Source: an uncultured Clostridia bacterium
GTDB taxonomy: Bacteria; Bacillota; Clostridia; Christensenellales; Borkfalkiaceae
Length of the DNA stretch: 64,000 nt
Direction: 5' to 3'
Assembly: GCA_944354125.1 (NCBI GenBank)
Contig: CALVPT010000007.1
Span: 1-64,000, forward strand
Part shown: in pieces, positions 37,633 through 46,030 of the stretch
Layout: each line of letters begins with the position of its first letter
Position numbering within the stretch: the stretch's first letter is position 1
Notes under the pieces: model-generated
The model's input: the letters and a program-made list of their open reading frames with translations, nothing else
The model's database searches: none
Told to the model about the DNA's origin: nothing
Program-made: the position numbers and the translations under genes

Positions 37633-37884
37633 TCACTTGCTCTTGCTCATCAGCGTCTTTGCGGTAACGCCCGAAAGATTGCCGAGCTTGCCCGTGAACG
37701 CATTTATTATCTCCTCGGGCGCGTCTATGATTACCGAGATTACGTTGACGCCCTTCTGCCGATAGGGCACGCCCATTCTCCCAACTATGTAGTCTCCGTA
37801 TTCCGAAAGTATGGCGTTTATCTCCTCGGCGGAATGTCTGTCCTCGGCAATTATGCCCGTTACCGCAATTCTTGATGAAGTCAT
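37633..37884 (-). CDS. TM1266-family putative regulator (iron-only hydrogenase associated)
   Basis: An 83-residue ACT-like/NikR-C-like protein. The segments RIAVTGIIAEDR, EINAILSEYGDYIVGRMGVPYR and ISVIIDAPEEIINAFTGKLGNLSGV are characteristic of the TM1266 family, named for association with [FeFe] hydrogenase systems. GAGGGGGTG before ATG 37884 decides the start. No hydrogenase gene is in the window; the ABC importer genes follow 106 bases downstream on the same strand with no terminator, so it may regulate or accompany that transporter. The 5' leader is unusual (see the leader entry). Confidence 0.88.
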   Translation of the reverse strand: MTSSRIAVTGIIAEDRHSAEEINAILSEYGDYIVGRMGVPYRQKGVNVISVIIDAPEEIINAFTGKLGNLSGVTAKTLMSKSK

Positions 37885-37891
37885 AAAAAAA

Positions 37892-37970
37892 CACCCCCTC
37901 AACTTAAAAAGGGGTGCTAAAAGGCGTTGCGCGCATTCTGCCGCAACAAAAAATGCTTATTCACCCCTTT
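37892..37970 (-). promoter_or_regulatory. Structured leader with terminator and alternative SD-sequestering stem
   Basis: Three segments can pair in two exclusive ways. A = AAAGGGGTG (37970-37962), B = CACCCCTTTTT (37916-37906), C = GGGGGTG (37898-37892), which is the Shine-Dalgarno of the TM1266 gene. A-B makes a nine-pair terminator-like stem enclosing a GTTGCG/CGCAAC hairpin and followed by Ts; B-C would instead mask the ribosome binding site. Upstream of A lies an AGG-GAAA-CCT tetraloop. It does not match a riboswitch class I know. Confidence 0.6.
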
Positions 37971-38004
37971 ACCCTCAGGTTTCCCTTTGAATTCAGGCTG
38001 TTAT

Positions 38005-38033
38005 ATAATATCATACGGCGCAGAATTTTTCAA
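38005..38033 (-). promoter_or_regulatory. Promoter of the TM1266-ABC importer operon
   Basis: TTGAAA (38033-38028), 17-base spacer, TATTAT (38010-38005). Transcription would begin near 37998, leaving a leader of about 110 nt. Confidence 0.7.
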
Positions 38034-38073
38034 GCATCTGCATAACTAAATGTGCACTCGGCATAATGTTTGT

Positions 38074-38454
38074 ATGAAAACTTTGAATCGCAGACTGATT
38101 TTTACGGCGGCAGCCTTATTATGCCTTACATTTACGGGCTGTTCGTCGACCTACTCCCCGAGAAATATGCCGGGTGACGGCGAGCATATGGAGGAGATTA
38201 TGCCCGAGAACGCCGAACAGGACGAAAACATTCTGCCCGAGGACGGCGACAGGTGTCCCGAATGTCCCGACTGCCCCGACGACAGGTGCCCCGGACGCCC
38301 CGACGGCGACGGGAACGGAATGCACCGCCGTCACAGACACGGCGGCAAGGACCACGGCTGGCGCAGGGTCAGACCGCATCCGATAGCTCCGCCCGACGAC
38401 GGCGGTGACAGCGGTGCAGACGGCGCGCACTTTGCCGCGCCCGAAAGAGGCTAA
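38074..38454 (+). CDS. Putative small lipoprotein with Cys/Pro/Asp-rich tail
   Basis: A 126-residue protein with signal peptide and lipobox LTFTGC (Cys ~23). The mature part is low-complexity: a Met/Glu/Asp-rich stretch, then CPECPDCPDDRCPGRPDG, a His/Arg-rich block (MHRRHRHGGKDHGWRR) and a Gly/Asp tail. The cysteine and histidine clusters could bind metal. No ribosome binding site is seen; CATAAT ends six bases before ATG 38074. An upstream in-frame start at 38050 would break the signal peptide. No family recognised. Confidence 0.6.
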   Translation: MKTLNRRLIFTAAALLCLTFTGCSSTYSPRNMPGDGEHMEEIMPENAEQDENILPEDGDRCPECPDCPDDRCPGRPDGDGNGMHRRHRHGGKDHGWRRVRPHPIAPPDDGGDSGADGAHFAAPERG

Positions 38455-38552
38455 AAGCGGCAACGCCTTTCAATTGCTCCGCACATATGTGCCGATGAAC
38501 AGCCGTGCACGCGTTTTTGCCGCGGCTGAAAGCAATGTGAATCTCAGGCAAA

Positions 38553-38598
38553 ACGACAAAAAATCAGGCGCGGAAATTTTGCAAAAATTTCCGCGCCT
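38553..38598 (-). terminator. Terminator of the hydratase gene
   Basis: AGGCGCGGAAATTTTT and AAAATTTCCGCGCCT form a near-perfect long stem (38598-38566), followed by GATTTTTTG on the minus strand. It can also end plus-strand transcription of the lipoprotein. Confidence 0.9.
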
Positions 38599-38641
38599 TA
38601 AGCTTGATTTCAGGGTCGGCCGTCCGTTAAAATCCCTTAAA

Positions 38642-40867
38642 TTATTTCTTGTTGTAATTTATGAGACAGCCGCTTAAGATTATCTTCTTTTCTTCGGGCG
38701 TGAGACTGCCGATTGTGAGGTATATCTTGCTTGCCTTGCCGCCCGAGATGTGCGTTGCCGTGATTACGGGATCGTCCGCCGCAATGAGCGCCTTTATATT
38801 TTCGATGAGAATGTAGTCGCCCACCTTGAAGTCGAACTTCTTGCAGACGAGGGGAAGCATGCCCCAGTTAATGAGGTTGCTGCGGTAGCGCTTGGTGGCG
38901 TACTCGAGGGCGATGTTGGCTATTCCTCCGAGTACCCTCTGGCAGGAAGCCGCCTGCTCCCTTGCGGAGCCGTCGCCGGGCTTTCTGGCTATGACCGCGC
39001 TGCCGAGGAGCGTATTTTCGGGAATGTCTGTGCCGACCTCCTTCAACACCTCTTCGGGCATTCTGCCGCTTGTCCTTCTCTCCTCCTCGAGCGCTTTGAC
39101 CGCCTTTGCCCTGCCGACATACTGAGGGTCTTTTCTCGAGAGTGCGAACTCGGCAAGTCTTAAGGGATTGGAACGGTATGACGAGGTCTCGCCCGAGGGA
39201 ATGAGCTCGTCCGTCGTCGTGACGGGGTCGTCTATGACGGACACCGCCTTTATGAGCACGTTATCGGTGAGCGCTATCTGTTCGGGCCAGTCGGCGATGT
39301 TGTTGCCGTATATGAGCTGTTCTTCGGGGTGGGGATGACCTGCGCCCGAGTATACCCTGCGCTCGTATATTGCAGAATCGAAGTAGTACTTCTTTATCTT
39401 CTTTACGAATTCGACCTCGGTTGCAGGGGTGAGCACGCCGCCGTTTGCCGCCGTAGCCGCAATCGAGCGCGCGTCCATTAGGGCGACTGCCGAAAGCTGA
39501 TGTTCGCCGAGCTTGCTGCCCTCCCTGTTTTCGAAGTTGCGCGTAGTATGGCGCACCGAGAACGCGTTGTCCGCAGGGGTGTCGCCTGCGCCGAAGCAGG
39601 GACCGCAGAACGCCGTCTTGAGTACGGCGCCGCTCTCCATGAGCGCAGAGGCATAGCCATTATCCATTAGGCACTTGAACACGGGCTGGGACTGGGGATA
39701 GACGCTGAGCGAAAATTCGTCGTTGCCGCACGACTTGCCGCGCAGAATTTCCGCAGCCTCGGCAATGTTTTCGTACGTGCCGCCCGCGCAGCCCGCTATT
39801 ATTCCCTGGCTTACATACACCTTGCCGTCCCTCACCTTGTCGAGGAGACGGAAGGGCTTTGCGCCCTCGCCCTTGAGCCTGTTGCCTGCCGCCTCTACCT
39901 CGCCGAGAATGTCCTTTGCATTGTCTATGACTTCCCTTATCGTATATGCGTTGGAAGGGTGGAAAGGCAGCGCAATCATGGGCTCTACCCTCGAAAGGTC
40001 TATGACGACGGCGCAGTCGTAATATGCGGGGTTTGCAGGGTGGAGTTCCTTGAAATCGCCCTCCCTGCCGTGCAACTTATAGTATTCCCTCGTCGTCTCG
40101 TCGGTCTCCCATATGCTCGAAAGACAGGTAGTTTCGGTGGTCATTACGTCTATGCCCGAGCGGAAATCCATGGTGAGGTTCTTGATTCCGGGGCCTATGA
40201 ATTCGAGAATCTTATTCTTGACGAAGCCGTTTTTGAAAGTCGCGCCGACGAGCGCGATTGCGACGTCGTGGGGACCTACGCCCTTTTTGGGCTTGCCCTT
40301 GAGATAGACGGCGACGACCTGGGGACGCTTTATGTCATACGTGTCCCTGAGAAGCTGTTTTACGAGCTCGGGACCGCCCTCGCCCACGCCCATTGTACCA
40401 AATGCACCGTAACGCGTGTGGCTGTCGGAGCCGAGTATCATCTTGCCGCAACCCGTCTGCATCTCCCTCATGTACTGGTGAATGACGGCAAGATGAGGAG
40501 GCACGAAGTTGCCGCCGTATTTCTTTGCCGCGGAGAGTCCGAAGAGATGGTCGTCCTCGTTTATCGTACCGCCGACGGCGCACAGCGAATTGTGGCAGTT
40601 GGTAAGCGTATAGGGCACGGGAAATTCCTTGAGCCCCGATGCCTTAGCCGTCTGAATTATGCCGACATAGGTTATGTCGTGAGAGGCGAGCGCATCGAAC
40701 CTTATTTTGAGGTTGTCCTCATCCCCCTTGTTATGGCTTTTCAGAATGGAGTACGTGATGGTGCCCTTTATCGCCTCCTGCTTTTTCGCCTCGACGATAA
40801 ATGCCTCCCTCTCCCTGACAAGTCTGCCGTCAAGGTAGTATACTCCGTTTTTTACGAGTTTAATCAT
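38642..40867 (-). CDS. Aconitase-family hydratase (YbhJ-like)
   Basis: A 741-residue protein of the aconitase superfamily. Likely 4Fe-4S cluster ligands are Cys in [13 protein letters not shown] (~385) and the pair in [11 protein letters not shown] (~450). Other family landmarks are the [22 protein letters not shown] stretch (two overlapping motifs near 145-165) and the C-terminal swivelling domain with [15 protein letters not shown]. It resembles the uncharacterised hydratases related to E. coli YbhJ rather than canonical AcnA, so the substrate is uncertain: citrate/isocitrate or another hydroxy-acid. GGAGG precedes the ATG. Confidence 0.87.
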   Translation of the reverse strand: MIKLVKNGVYYLDGRLVREREAFIVEAKKQEAIKGTITYSILKSHNKGDEDNLKIRFDALASHDITYVGIIQTAKASGLKEFPVPYTLTNCHNSLCAVGGTINEDDHLFGLSAAKKYGGNFVPPHLAVIHQYMREMQTGCGKMILGSDSHTRYGAFGTMGVGEGGPELVKQLLRDTYDIKRPQVVAVYLKGKPKKGVGPHDVAIALVGATFKNGFVKNKILEFIGPGIKNLTMDFRSGIDVMTTETTCLSSIWETDETTREYYKLHGREGDFKELHPANPAYYDCAVVIDLSRVEPMIALPFHPSNAYTIREVIDNAKDILGEVEAAGNRLKGEGAKPFRLLDKVRDGKVYVSQGIIAGCAGGTYENIAEAAEILRGKSCGNDEFSLSVYPQSQPVFKCLMDNGYASALMESGAVLKTAFCGPCFGAGDTPADNAFSVRHTTRNFENREGSKLGEHQLSAVALMDARSIAATAANGGVLTPATEVEFVKKIKKYYFDSAIYERRVYSGAGHPHPEEQLIYGNNIADWPEQIALTDNVLIKAVSVIDDPVTTTDELIPSGETSSYRSNPLRLAEFALSRKDPQYVGRAKAVKALEEERRTSGRMPEEVLKEVGTDIPENTLLGSAVIARKPGDGSAREQAASCQRVLGGIANIALEYATKRYRSNLINWGMLPLVCKKFDFKVGDYILIENIKALIAADDPVITATHISGGKASKIYLTIGSLTPEEKKIILSGCLINYNKK

Positions 40868-40896
40868 TGGCCAACCTCCGATAGTTGTTGACTATA

Positions 40897-40925
40897 ATTT
40901 TATATCAAATTGCAATTTTAATCAA
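40897..40925 (-). promoter_or_regulatory. Promoter of the hydratase gene
   Basis: TTGATT (40925-40920), 17-base spacer, TAAAAT (40902-40897) on the minus strand. Confidence 0.7.
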
Positions 40926-40984
40926 GCTTTAAAGGCGAAAAAATGATTTCCTCGTGAAATTAACATAATTTAAGCCTTTCGGCA

Positions 40985-41013
40985 TTGATTTTTTATGCCG
41001 ATAATTGTATAAT
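40985..41013 (+). promoter_or_regulatory. Promoter directly abutting the 41020 start codon
   Basis: TTGATT (40985-40990), 17-base spacer, TATAAT (41008-41013). Only six bases separate the -10 box from the ATG, so transcription should begin at or next to the start codon. Confidence 0.82.
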
Positions 41014-41019
41014 AGCCAT

Positions 41020-41499
41020 ATGAAGACGTTCAGATACAAATTTACGAGACTCACATTCTGGCTGATAATAGCAGGCATGGTGCTGTGCGCCGCAGGCTTT
41101 GCCTTAAACCTCTATCAGTGCATACGCTACGGAATAGCCTCCGCCGCCGACCCCGTATACCCCATAATTCAGTATACGACAATGTTCATAGTCACCGTCG
41201 CGCTCTTTGCGATACTTCTGAGCGTGCTCATCTTTTCGGCTTATATCGTCGACGACAAGTACTTCAGAACGCGTTTCGGCTTTATTGTGAGCAAGTACGA
41301 CGTAAAAAAGATCGAGTACATTACTCTTGACAGAAAGACAAACAAGCTCGCCGTCACTTTCGACGACGACAACTATATAGTCGTAGTCGTCAAGGAAGAA
41401 TGGTACGAGGATTTCGTGCAGGCGCTTTTAAAGGTCAACCCCGCAATCGAGTACGAGATTAAATCGCTGGAAAACGACAAAAAAGACGGACTTAAATAA
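41020..41499 (+). CDS. Small two-helix membrane protein, function unknown
   Basis: A 159-residue protein with two transmembrane helices (about residues 10-32 and 50-75), then a cytosolic C-terminal domain of ~85 residues (YFRTRFGFIVSKYDVKKIEYITLDRKTNKL, here a bPH-like strand pattern) ending in lysines. PH-like YdbS/YcxB-type proteins have a similar plan, but I cannot assign the family firmly. Without a ribosome binding site, its mRNA would be leaderless. Confidence 0.75.
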   Translation: MKTFRYKFTRLTFWLIIAGMVLCAAGFALNLYQCIRYGIASAADPVYPIIQYTTMFIVTVALFAILLSVLIFSAYIVDDKYFRTRFGFIVSKYDVKKIEYITLDRKTNKLAVTFDDDNYIVVVVKEEWYEDFVQALLKVNPAIEYEIKSLENDKKDGLK

Positions 41500-41547
41500 C
41501 TTTGCGCGGAAAAATCTGCATTGCGGCAAAGCAGCCGTAAAATCAGC

Positions 41548-41574
41548 GCGGCGGCAAAAAGCCGCCGCTTTTTT
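41548..41574 (+). terminator. Terminator of the 41020 gene
   Basis: GCGGCGGC (41548-41555) pairs with GCCGCCGC (41561-41568), five-base loop, six Ts. Confidence 0.92.
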
Positions 41575-41610
41575 GTGCATTGACGGCGCTTAAGGAGCAA
41601 TCAACTTTAC

Positions 41611-41804
41611 GTGGAATGGATTGACGAGGTAAAAAACAGAATAAAGCGCGGACGGATTATACTTTTCGACCGCGACAGTCAGCCCGTTGCCGCGCTGTAC
41701 GAAAGGCTGTGCGTTGCCGACCGCAGAGCAGTCGTCACATCGGCGACTACGACTTTGTGCGGGCAAAATTTCTCAGCCGATGAAAACCTGCGCGCAAAAA
41801 TCAT
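41611..41804 (+). pseudogene. Possible truncated gene fragment
   Basis: A GTG at 41611 with AAGGAG 14 bases upstream opens a frame beginning MEWIDEVKNRIKRGRIILFD and continuing DRDSQPVAALYERL. The first ~50 residues look like real protein; the frame then runs through a strong terminator hairpin and into the opposite strand of plsY without a plausible end. It may be the surviving N-terminus of a deleted gene. Weak evidence only. Confidence 0.3.
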
Positions 41805-41850
41805 AAAGCCCCCGATGCGGAAATTGTTTCCGCATCGGGGGCTTTTTTTA
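41805..41850 (+). terminator. Bidirectional terminator between the fragment and plsY
   Basis: AAAGCCCCCGATGCGGAAA and TTTCCGCATCGGGGGCTTT with a three-base loop. Seven Ts follow on the plus strand; ATGATTTTTG follows on the minus strand. Confidence 0.9.
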
Positions 41851-41868
41851 ATTTTTATGCAGACCGCA

Positions 41869-42612
41869 TTACGCCTGCGCCTGCTTTTTAGCTTTCTTCT
41901 TTCTGAGCATCTTCTTGACGGAAGTGTGATGCTCTTCGCCAGCCATGAGCCTGACTAAGTTCTTGTGATGGGCAATCCACGTTATGAGGTTGAACACCAG
42001 AAGGAGCATGAGACAGAGCACGACATAGACGTTTAACATCTCGTCGGCATAGCGGAGAATGAATATGACCGCCTGCCATATGGTATATACCGAAACGCCG
42101 AGGAGCGACGCCATAGAGCCCCACTCGGTGATGTAGACGTAGATAAACAGGCATATGAATATGCCGAGGCCGATAAATACGAACCACCACGTTTCGCAGG
42201 AGAGGGCGCACCAGAAGAGTCCTATGGTAGTGGCTATGCCCTTGCCGCCCTTGAATTTCATGGTTACGGGGAACACGTGGCCTATTACGGCAAACACGCC
42301 GAAGAAATAGCGCGCGAAGTCGGAGACGACGACGTCCGTACCCTCGAACAGGTATCCCCTGAAAATGAAGTAGCCGCAGAGCACGGGTATCGCGCCCTTG
42401 AGTCCGTCGCAGAAGAAGTTTATGAGTCCTATCTTGAGTCCGAACGTGCGCGTCATGTTCATTGTTCCGGGATTGCCGCTGCCTATGTGGCGGATATCCT
42501 TATGCTTGAGTCCCGAAATGAGCACGGCAAAGTTGAAACAGCCTATGAAATAGCTTATCACCGCGCCGAGCAAAAACCAATACCACAGTTCGGAAAATGC
42601 AATTTCAGTCAT
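41869..42612 (-). CDS. plsY: Glycerol-3-phosphate acyltransferase PlsY
   Basis: Transfers the acyl group from acyl-phosphate to glycerol-3-phosphate in phospholipid synthesis. Integral membrane protein of 247 residues with the family motifs SGNPGTMN (~43-50), KGGKGIATT (~115) and a third motif before the last helices, where GSMASLLGV lies; the C-terminus is a basic tail. Its ATG overlaps the der stop (TAAATG) behind GGAGGG, so the two genes are translationally coupled. Confidence 0.92.
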   Translation of the reverse strand: MTEIAFSELWYWFLLGAVISYFIGCFNFAVLISGLKHKDIRHIGSGNPGTMNMTRTFGLKIGLINFFCDGLKGAIPVLCGYFIFRGYLFEGTDVVVSDFARYFFGVFAVIGHVFPVTMKFKGGKGIATTIGLFWCALSCETWWFVFIGLGIFICLFIYVYITEWGSMASLLGVSVYTIWQAVIFILRYADEMLNVYVVLCLMLLLVFNLITWIAHHKNLVRLMAGEEHHTSVKKMLRKKKAKKQAQA

Positions 42613-43923
42613 TTAGCCCTCCTTTTTCTCCCTTACGACTATGCGTATGGGCGTACCCGAAAAGTCAAACGCCTTCCTTATGGTGTTCTCCAGGAAGCGC
42701 TCGTAGGAGAAGTGCAGCAGATCTTCGCTGTTGACGAACAGCACGAACGTAGGCGGCGCGACGGCTACCTGCGAGGAATAGTAGACCCTCAGCCTTCTGC
42801 CGTTGTATGAAGGCGGCTCGTTTGCCCTTACGGTATCCGAAATGAGGTCGTTGAGCGTGCCCGTAGGTATTCTGAAATGGGCGTTTTCGTAGACCTTGTC
42901 CACCGCCGCCATTATCTTTTCGGTGCGCTGACCCGTCTTTGCCGAGACATATATCGACTTGAAGTAGTCCATGAACTTGAGGTCTTCTTTGAGCTTGTCC
43001 TCAAACTTGTTTATGGTATTAGTATCCTTTTCGACGAGGTCCCACTTGTTCATGACGATTACCGACGGCTTGCCCTGTTCGTGCACGTAGCCGATAATCT
43101 TGGTATCCTGCTCGGTGAGTCCTTCCGTGCTGTCGACGACGAGCAGGCAGACGTCCGCGCGGCGCACCGCGTCGAACGCGCGCATTACGGAGTAATACTC
43201 CACGTCGTCCTCTACCCTCGCCTTCTTCCTTATGCCGGCCGTGTCGATTATGGTATAATTCTTTCCGTCGAAGGTGAACTTGGTGTCTATGGCATCCCTG
43301 GTAGTGCCTGCAATGTCGGTGACTATCGAACGCTCGAAGCCGAGAAGCCTGTTGACAAGGCTGGATTTGCCCGCGTTGGGCTTGCCGACGACGGCGATTT
43401 TTAAGCTGTCGTCCTCCTCGGTCGAAAACTTTTCGAAATAGCTTACCGCCTCGTCGAGGACGTCGCCTATGCCCGTGCCGTGCTCTGCCGAGACGGGGAA
43501 GGGTTCGCCGAGTCCCAGAGAATAGAACTCGAACACCTTGTCCTCAGAATATTCGTCAATCTTGTTGACCACTAAAATTACGGGCTTTTTGCTGCGGCGG
43601 AGCATATCCGCGACGTCATAGTCGGAGGTCGTCAGTCCTTCCTTTCCGTCGACGAAAAAGAGTATGACGAGAGCCGTCTCAATTGCGACTTCCGCCTGCT
43701 TTTTAATCTGCCGCCACATCACGTCGTCGCTCTTCATCTCTATGCCGCCCGTATCCACGAGGGAAAAATTCTTGCCGCGCCATTCGGCATCGGCATACAG
43801 CCTGTCCCTGGTGACGCCCGGTCTGTCCTCGGTTATGGATATCTTGCGCCCTACGACTTTATTGAAAAAGGTGCTCTTGCCGACGTTGGGTCTGCCCACT
43901 ACGGCTATCAAAGGATTTGCCAT
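42613..43923 (-). CDS. der: Ribosome biogenesis GTPase Der (EngA)
   Basis: Essential GTPase needed for 50S subunit maturation. Two complete G domains in tandem: GRPNVGKST (~9-17) with DTGGIE and NKIDEY, then GKPNAGKSS (~183-191) with DTAGIRKKARVED and NKWDLVEK, followed by the KH-like C-terminal domain ending in FSGTPIRIVVREKK. Length 436 is typical. Start ATG at 43923; the nearest SD-like motif (AGGAAA) is 14 bases away. Confidence 0.97.
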   Translation of the reverse strand: MANPLIAVVGRPNVGKSTFFNKVVGRKISITEDRPGVTRDRLYADAEWRGKNFSLVDTGGIEMKSDDVMWRQIKKQAEVAIETALVILFFVDGKEGLTTSDYDVADMLRRSKKPVILVVNKIDEYSEDKVFEFYSLGLGEPFPVSAEHGTGIGDVLDEAVSYFEKFSTEEDDSLKIAVVGKPNAGKSSLVNRLLGFERSIVTDIAGTTRDAIDTKFTFDGKNYTIIDTAGIRKKARVEDDVEYYSVMRAFDAVRRADVCLLVVDSTEGLTEQDTKIIGYVHEQGKPSVIVMNKWDLVEKDTNTINKFEDKLKEDLKFMDYFKSIYVSAKTGQRTEKIMAAVDKVYENAHFRIPTGTLNDLISDTVRANEPPSYNGRRLRVYYSSQVAVAPPTFVLFVNSEDLLHFSYERFLENTIRKAFDFSGTPIRIVVREKKEG

Positions 43924-43976
43924 GGCTTAACTTGATTTCCTGTCTTTATTTTCACTTTCATTATAAATTAACGGCG

Positions 43977-44018
43977 CAAAAAAGTAAAGCGGTTTGCACG
44001 GATAACCGCACAAACCGC
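43977..44018 (-). terminator. Terminator of the 44039 gene
   Basis: GCGGTTTG (44018-44011) pairs with CAAACCGC (43996-43989) with an inner CGGTTATCCG stem, then TTTACTTTTTT on the minus strand. Confidence 0.85.
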
Positions 44019-44038
44019 CCCTTATATGCCGCCATATA

Positions 44039-44377
44039 TCAGATGAACGAGTTGAGTCCGAGTCCGACAAGGCCCAGAATGCCGAGCACGAGGAACACGA
44101 TATACACCGTCTTCCATGCCTTGGGCTTATTGCGCACATAGTCGTATGCCGCAAGCCATGCCGAGATGAACAGCGCTATCTGGGCTATCATGGAGCACGC
44201 TCCGCTTACCTTGCTGCCCCAGGTGATTATTACGCCGCATACCTCTAAAAGCTTTAAGATAAAGCTTATCAGACCTGCGACGCCTGCGAGCACTACGCCC
44301 CAGAACGCACATACCTTAACGAGAGGATAGTGACCGCTGTATACAACCGTTCTATTCTTTGTTGACTTCTTTGCCAT
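44039..44377 (-). CDS. Small three-helix membrane protein, function unknown
   Basis: A 112-residue protein with three or four hydrophobic segments (about residues 21-45, 55-73, 85-108) and a basic N-terminus MAKKSTKNRTVVYSGHYPL. No family recognised. AAAGGAGA precedes the ATG. It has its own promoter with a palindrome at the start site, so it appears to be a separately regulated single gene. Confidence 0.7.
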   Translation of the reverse strand: MAKKSTKNRTVVYSGHYPLVKVCAFWGVVLAGVAGLISFILKLLEVCGVIITWGSKVSGACSMIAQIALFISAWLAAYDYVRNKPKAWKTVYIVFLVLGILGLVGLGLNSFI

Positions 44378-44392
44378 GATTGTTCTCCTTTA

Positions 44393-44436
44393 TTAGATTG
44401 CAGTCTAATTATAACAAAGCTGAAAAAAGATTGCAA
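44393..44436 (-). promoter_or_regulatory. Promoter with operator-like palindrome
   Basis: TTGCAA (44436-44431), 17-base spacer, TATAAT (44413-44408). Immediately downstream lies a 16-base imperfect palindrome, TTAGACTGCAATCTAA on the minus strand (44408-44393), covering the predicted start site, a typical position for a repressor. Confidence 0.7.
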
Positions 44437-44444
44437 CAATTTTT

Positions 44445-45365
44445 TCAGCAAAAGCCGTCGAATTTGAGTTTTTTGAGCACGGCGACGAAATAGTCGGGCA
44501 AAGGTGCTTCGAACGTCATGCGTTCGCCCGTGGAAGGATGGGTCAGCTCGAGTCGGCAGGCATGCAACAGCTGTCCGTTCAGCCCGAACTCCCTCTTCTT
44601 TCTGCCGTAGACGTCGTCGCCGACTATCGGGTGCCCGATATGCTTTGCGTGCACCCTTATCTGGTGCGTCCTTCCCGTCTGGAGCACGAAACGGCAGAAC
44701 GTATAGCCAAGACTCCTGCCGATTACGTCGTATTCGGTAACGGCGTACTTGCCGTGAGCGGCGTCGACCACCGCCATCTTTACCCTGTCGTTGGGGTTTC
44801 TGCCTATGTATGTCGAGATTACCCCTCTGTCGTCTTTAAGATTGCCCTCCAGAAGGGCGAGATATGTACGGCGGCAGCTCTTTTCGGCAATCTGCTTTGA
44901 AAGGCTAAGGTGCGCGGCATCGTTTTTTGCCACGACGAGAAGCCCCGAGGTATTCTTGTCTATTCTGTGCACTATTCCCGGGCGGATTACGCCGCCAATT
45001 CCGCTCAAATTATCCAGCCGAAAGAGCAGCGCGTTGACCAGCGTCCCGTCTAAGTTGCCGTTGCCCGCGTGCACCGTAAGCCCCTGTTGCTTGTTTATGA
45101 CGGCGATGTCCGCATCCTCATAGACGATGTCTATGGGTATATCCTCAGGTTTTGCCTCCGCCTCCCTGACGTCGGGCAACACCGCCTCTATCTCGTCGCC
45201 GACGGCTACCGCCTGCGAGGGCTTGGCAGTCTTCCCGTTTATGGTCACCCCGTCCTCTGTGAACAGCTTTTTGACCGCCGAACGGGTAACCCCCTCGAGT
45301 TGGTTGCTGAGATATACGTCCGCCCTCGGGCAGGACTCACGGGCGATAAAGCGCCTCTTTTCCAT
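44445..45365 (-). CDS. rluD: RluA/RluD family 23S rRNA pseudouridine synthase
   Basis: Isomerises uridines in 23S rRNA. N-terminal S4 domain (about residues 10-75, with RSAVKKLFTEDGVTING), catalytic domain with the HRIDKNTSGLLVV motif whose Asp is the nucleophile (~135), and QTGRTHQIRVHAKHIGHPIVGD. The upstream frame allows a GTG at 45368; the ATG at 45365 overlaps the lspA stop (TGATG). 306 residues is normal. Confidence 0.93.
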   Translation of the reverse strand: MEKRRFIARESCPRADVYLSNQLEGVTRSAVKKLFTEDGVTINGKTAKPSQAVAVGDEIEAVLPDVREAEAKPEDIPIDIVYEDADIAVINKQQGLTVHAGNGNLDGTLVNALLFRLDNLSGIGGVIRPGIVHRIDKNTSGLLVVAKNDAAHLSLSKQIAEKSCRRTYLALLEGNLKDDRGVISTYIGRNPNDRVKMAVVDAAHGKYAVTEYDVIGRSLGYTFCRFVLQTGRTHQIRVHAKHIGHPIVGDDVYGRKKREFGLNGQLLHACRLELTHPSTGERMTFEAPLPDYFVAVLKKLKFDGFC

Positions 45366-46024
45366 CACTTGTCCTCTTTTTCGTCCGAGTCGTCGGACTT
45401 TTCGCCGTCGGACTTTTTGCCGTCAGCGTCGGAAGATGCGCCGTCCTCGTTGCCTTGGCTTTCCGAACGCTCCTTTGCGGCTGCCTGCGCCGCCTTTGCC
45501 CTTGCGGTAAGCGGCAGAATCGCCCACTCGTTGAGAAACAGGCTGTCTATTACGGCGATTATGACGCCGAAAACTATCCAGAAATCGGCAAAGTTGCAGC
45601 ACGCCTGGTTGAAGAACATGTTTACCCAGACGAAATCCCTTACATAGCCGAAGGCAATTCTGTCGACGAGGTTGCCGACCGCGCCCGAAACAATCATTGC
45701 GAGGGCGAGTTTCAACAGGATAAATCTTTCGGGAAGAAACAGAAAGCACGCGCACAGGACGGCAATCATTACGAGCGTAAGAATTATGAGAAACGCCCTG
45801 CCCCACTCGGTATCGGCGAGAAAGGAAAACGCCGCGCCAGTGTTGCGGTAGCCGCTTTCCACCCATATGAGACGGGGAATGACGGTAAAGTTCCAGTCAT
45901 AAGCCTCCTCGCAGTGCTTGAGTATGAGGTCGACGGCGAGAAGCACGACAAACACGGCAATCATGATTGCGCTGACTTTGCCGAAATGCACTTTGAGTTT
46001 GCTGAAAAATTTCTTTGTAGCCAT
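45365..46024 (-). CDS. lspA: Lipoprotein signal peptidase II
   Basis: Removes the signal peptide of prolipoproteins. Four transmembrane helices with the catalytic aspartates in GNLVDRI (D121) and NFADFW (D147); NTGAAFSFL lies at ~61-69. The C-terminus has an unusually long, charged tail of about 40 residues (Ala/Glu/Ser/Asp/Lys). The frame extends upstream to 46099, but the conserved protein starts at ATG 46024. No ribosome binding site; an extended -10 box ends six bases before the ATG. Confidence 0.92.
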   Translation of the reverse strand: MATKKFFSKLKVHFGKVSAIMIAVFVVLLAVDLILKHCEEAYDWNFTVIPRLIWVESGYRNTGAAFSFLADTEWGRAFLIILTLVMIAVLCACFLFLPERFILLKLALAMIVSGAVGNLVDRIAFGYVRDFVWVNMFFNQACCNFADFWIVFGVIIAVIDSLFLNEWAILPLTARAKAAQAAAKERSESQGNEDGASSDADGKKSDGEKSDDSDEKEDK

Positions 46025-46030
46025 AGTCCG

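Noticed and set aside
37903..37998. TPP riboswitch upstream of the TM1266-ABC importer operon
   Set aside because: The transporter resembles thiamine-precursor importers and the leader has GGGGTG, but the CUGAGA and ACCUGA...UGGAUAAUGCCAG cores of the TPP aptamer are missing in both orientations.
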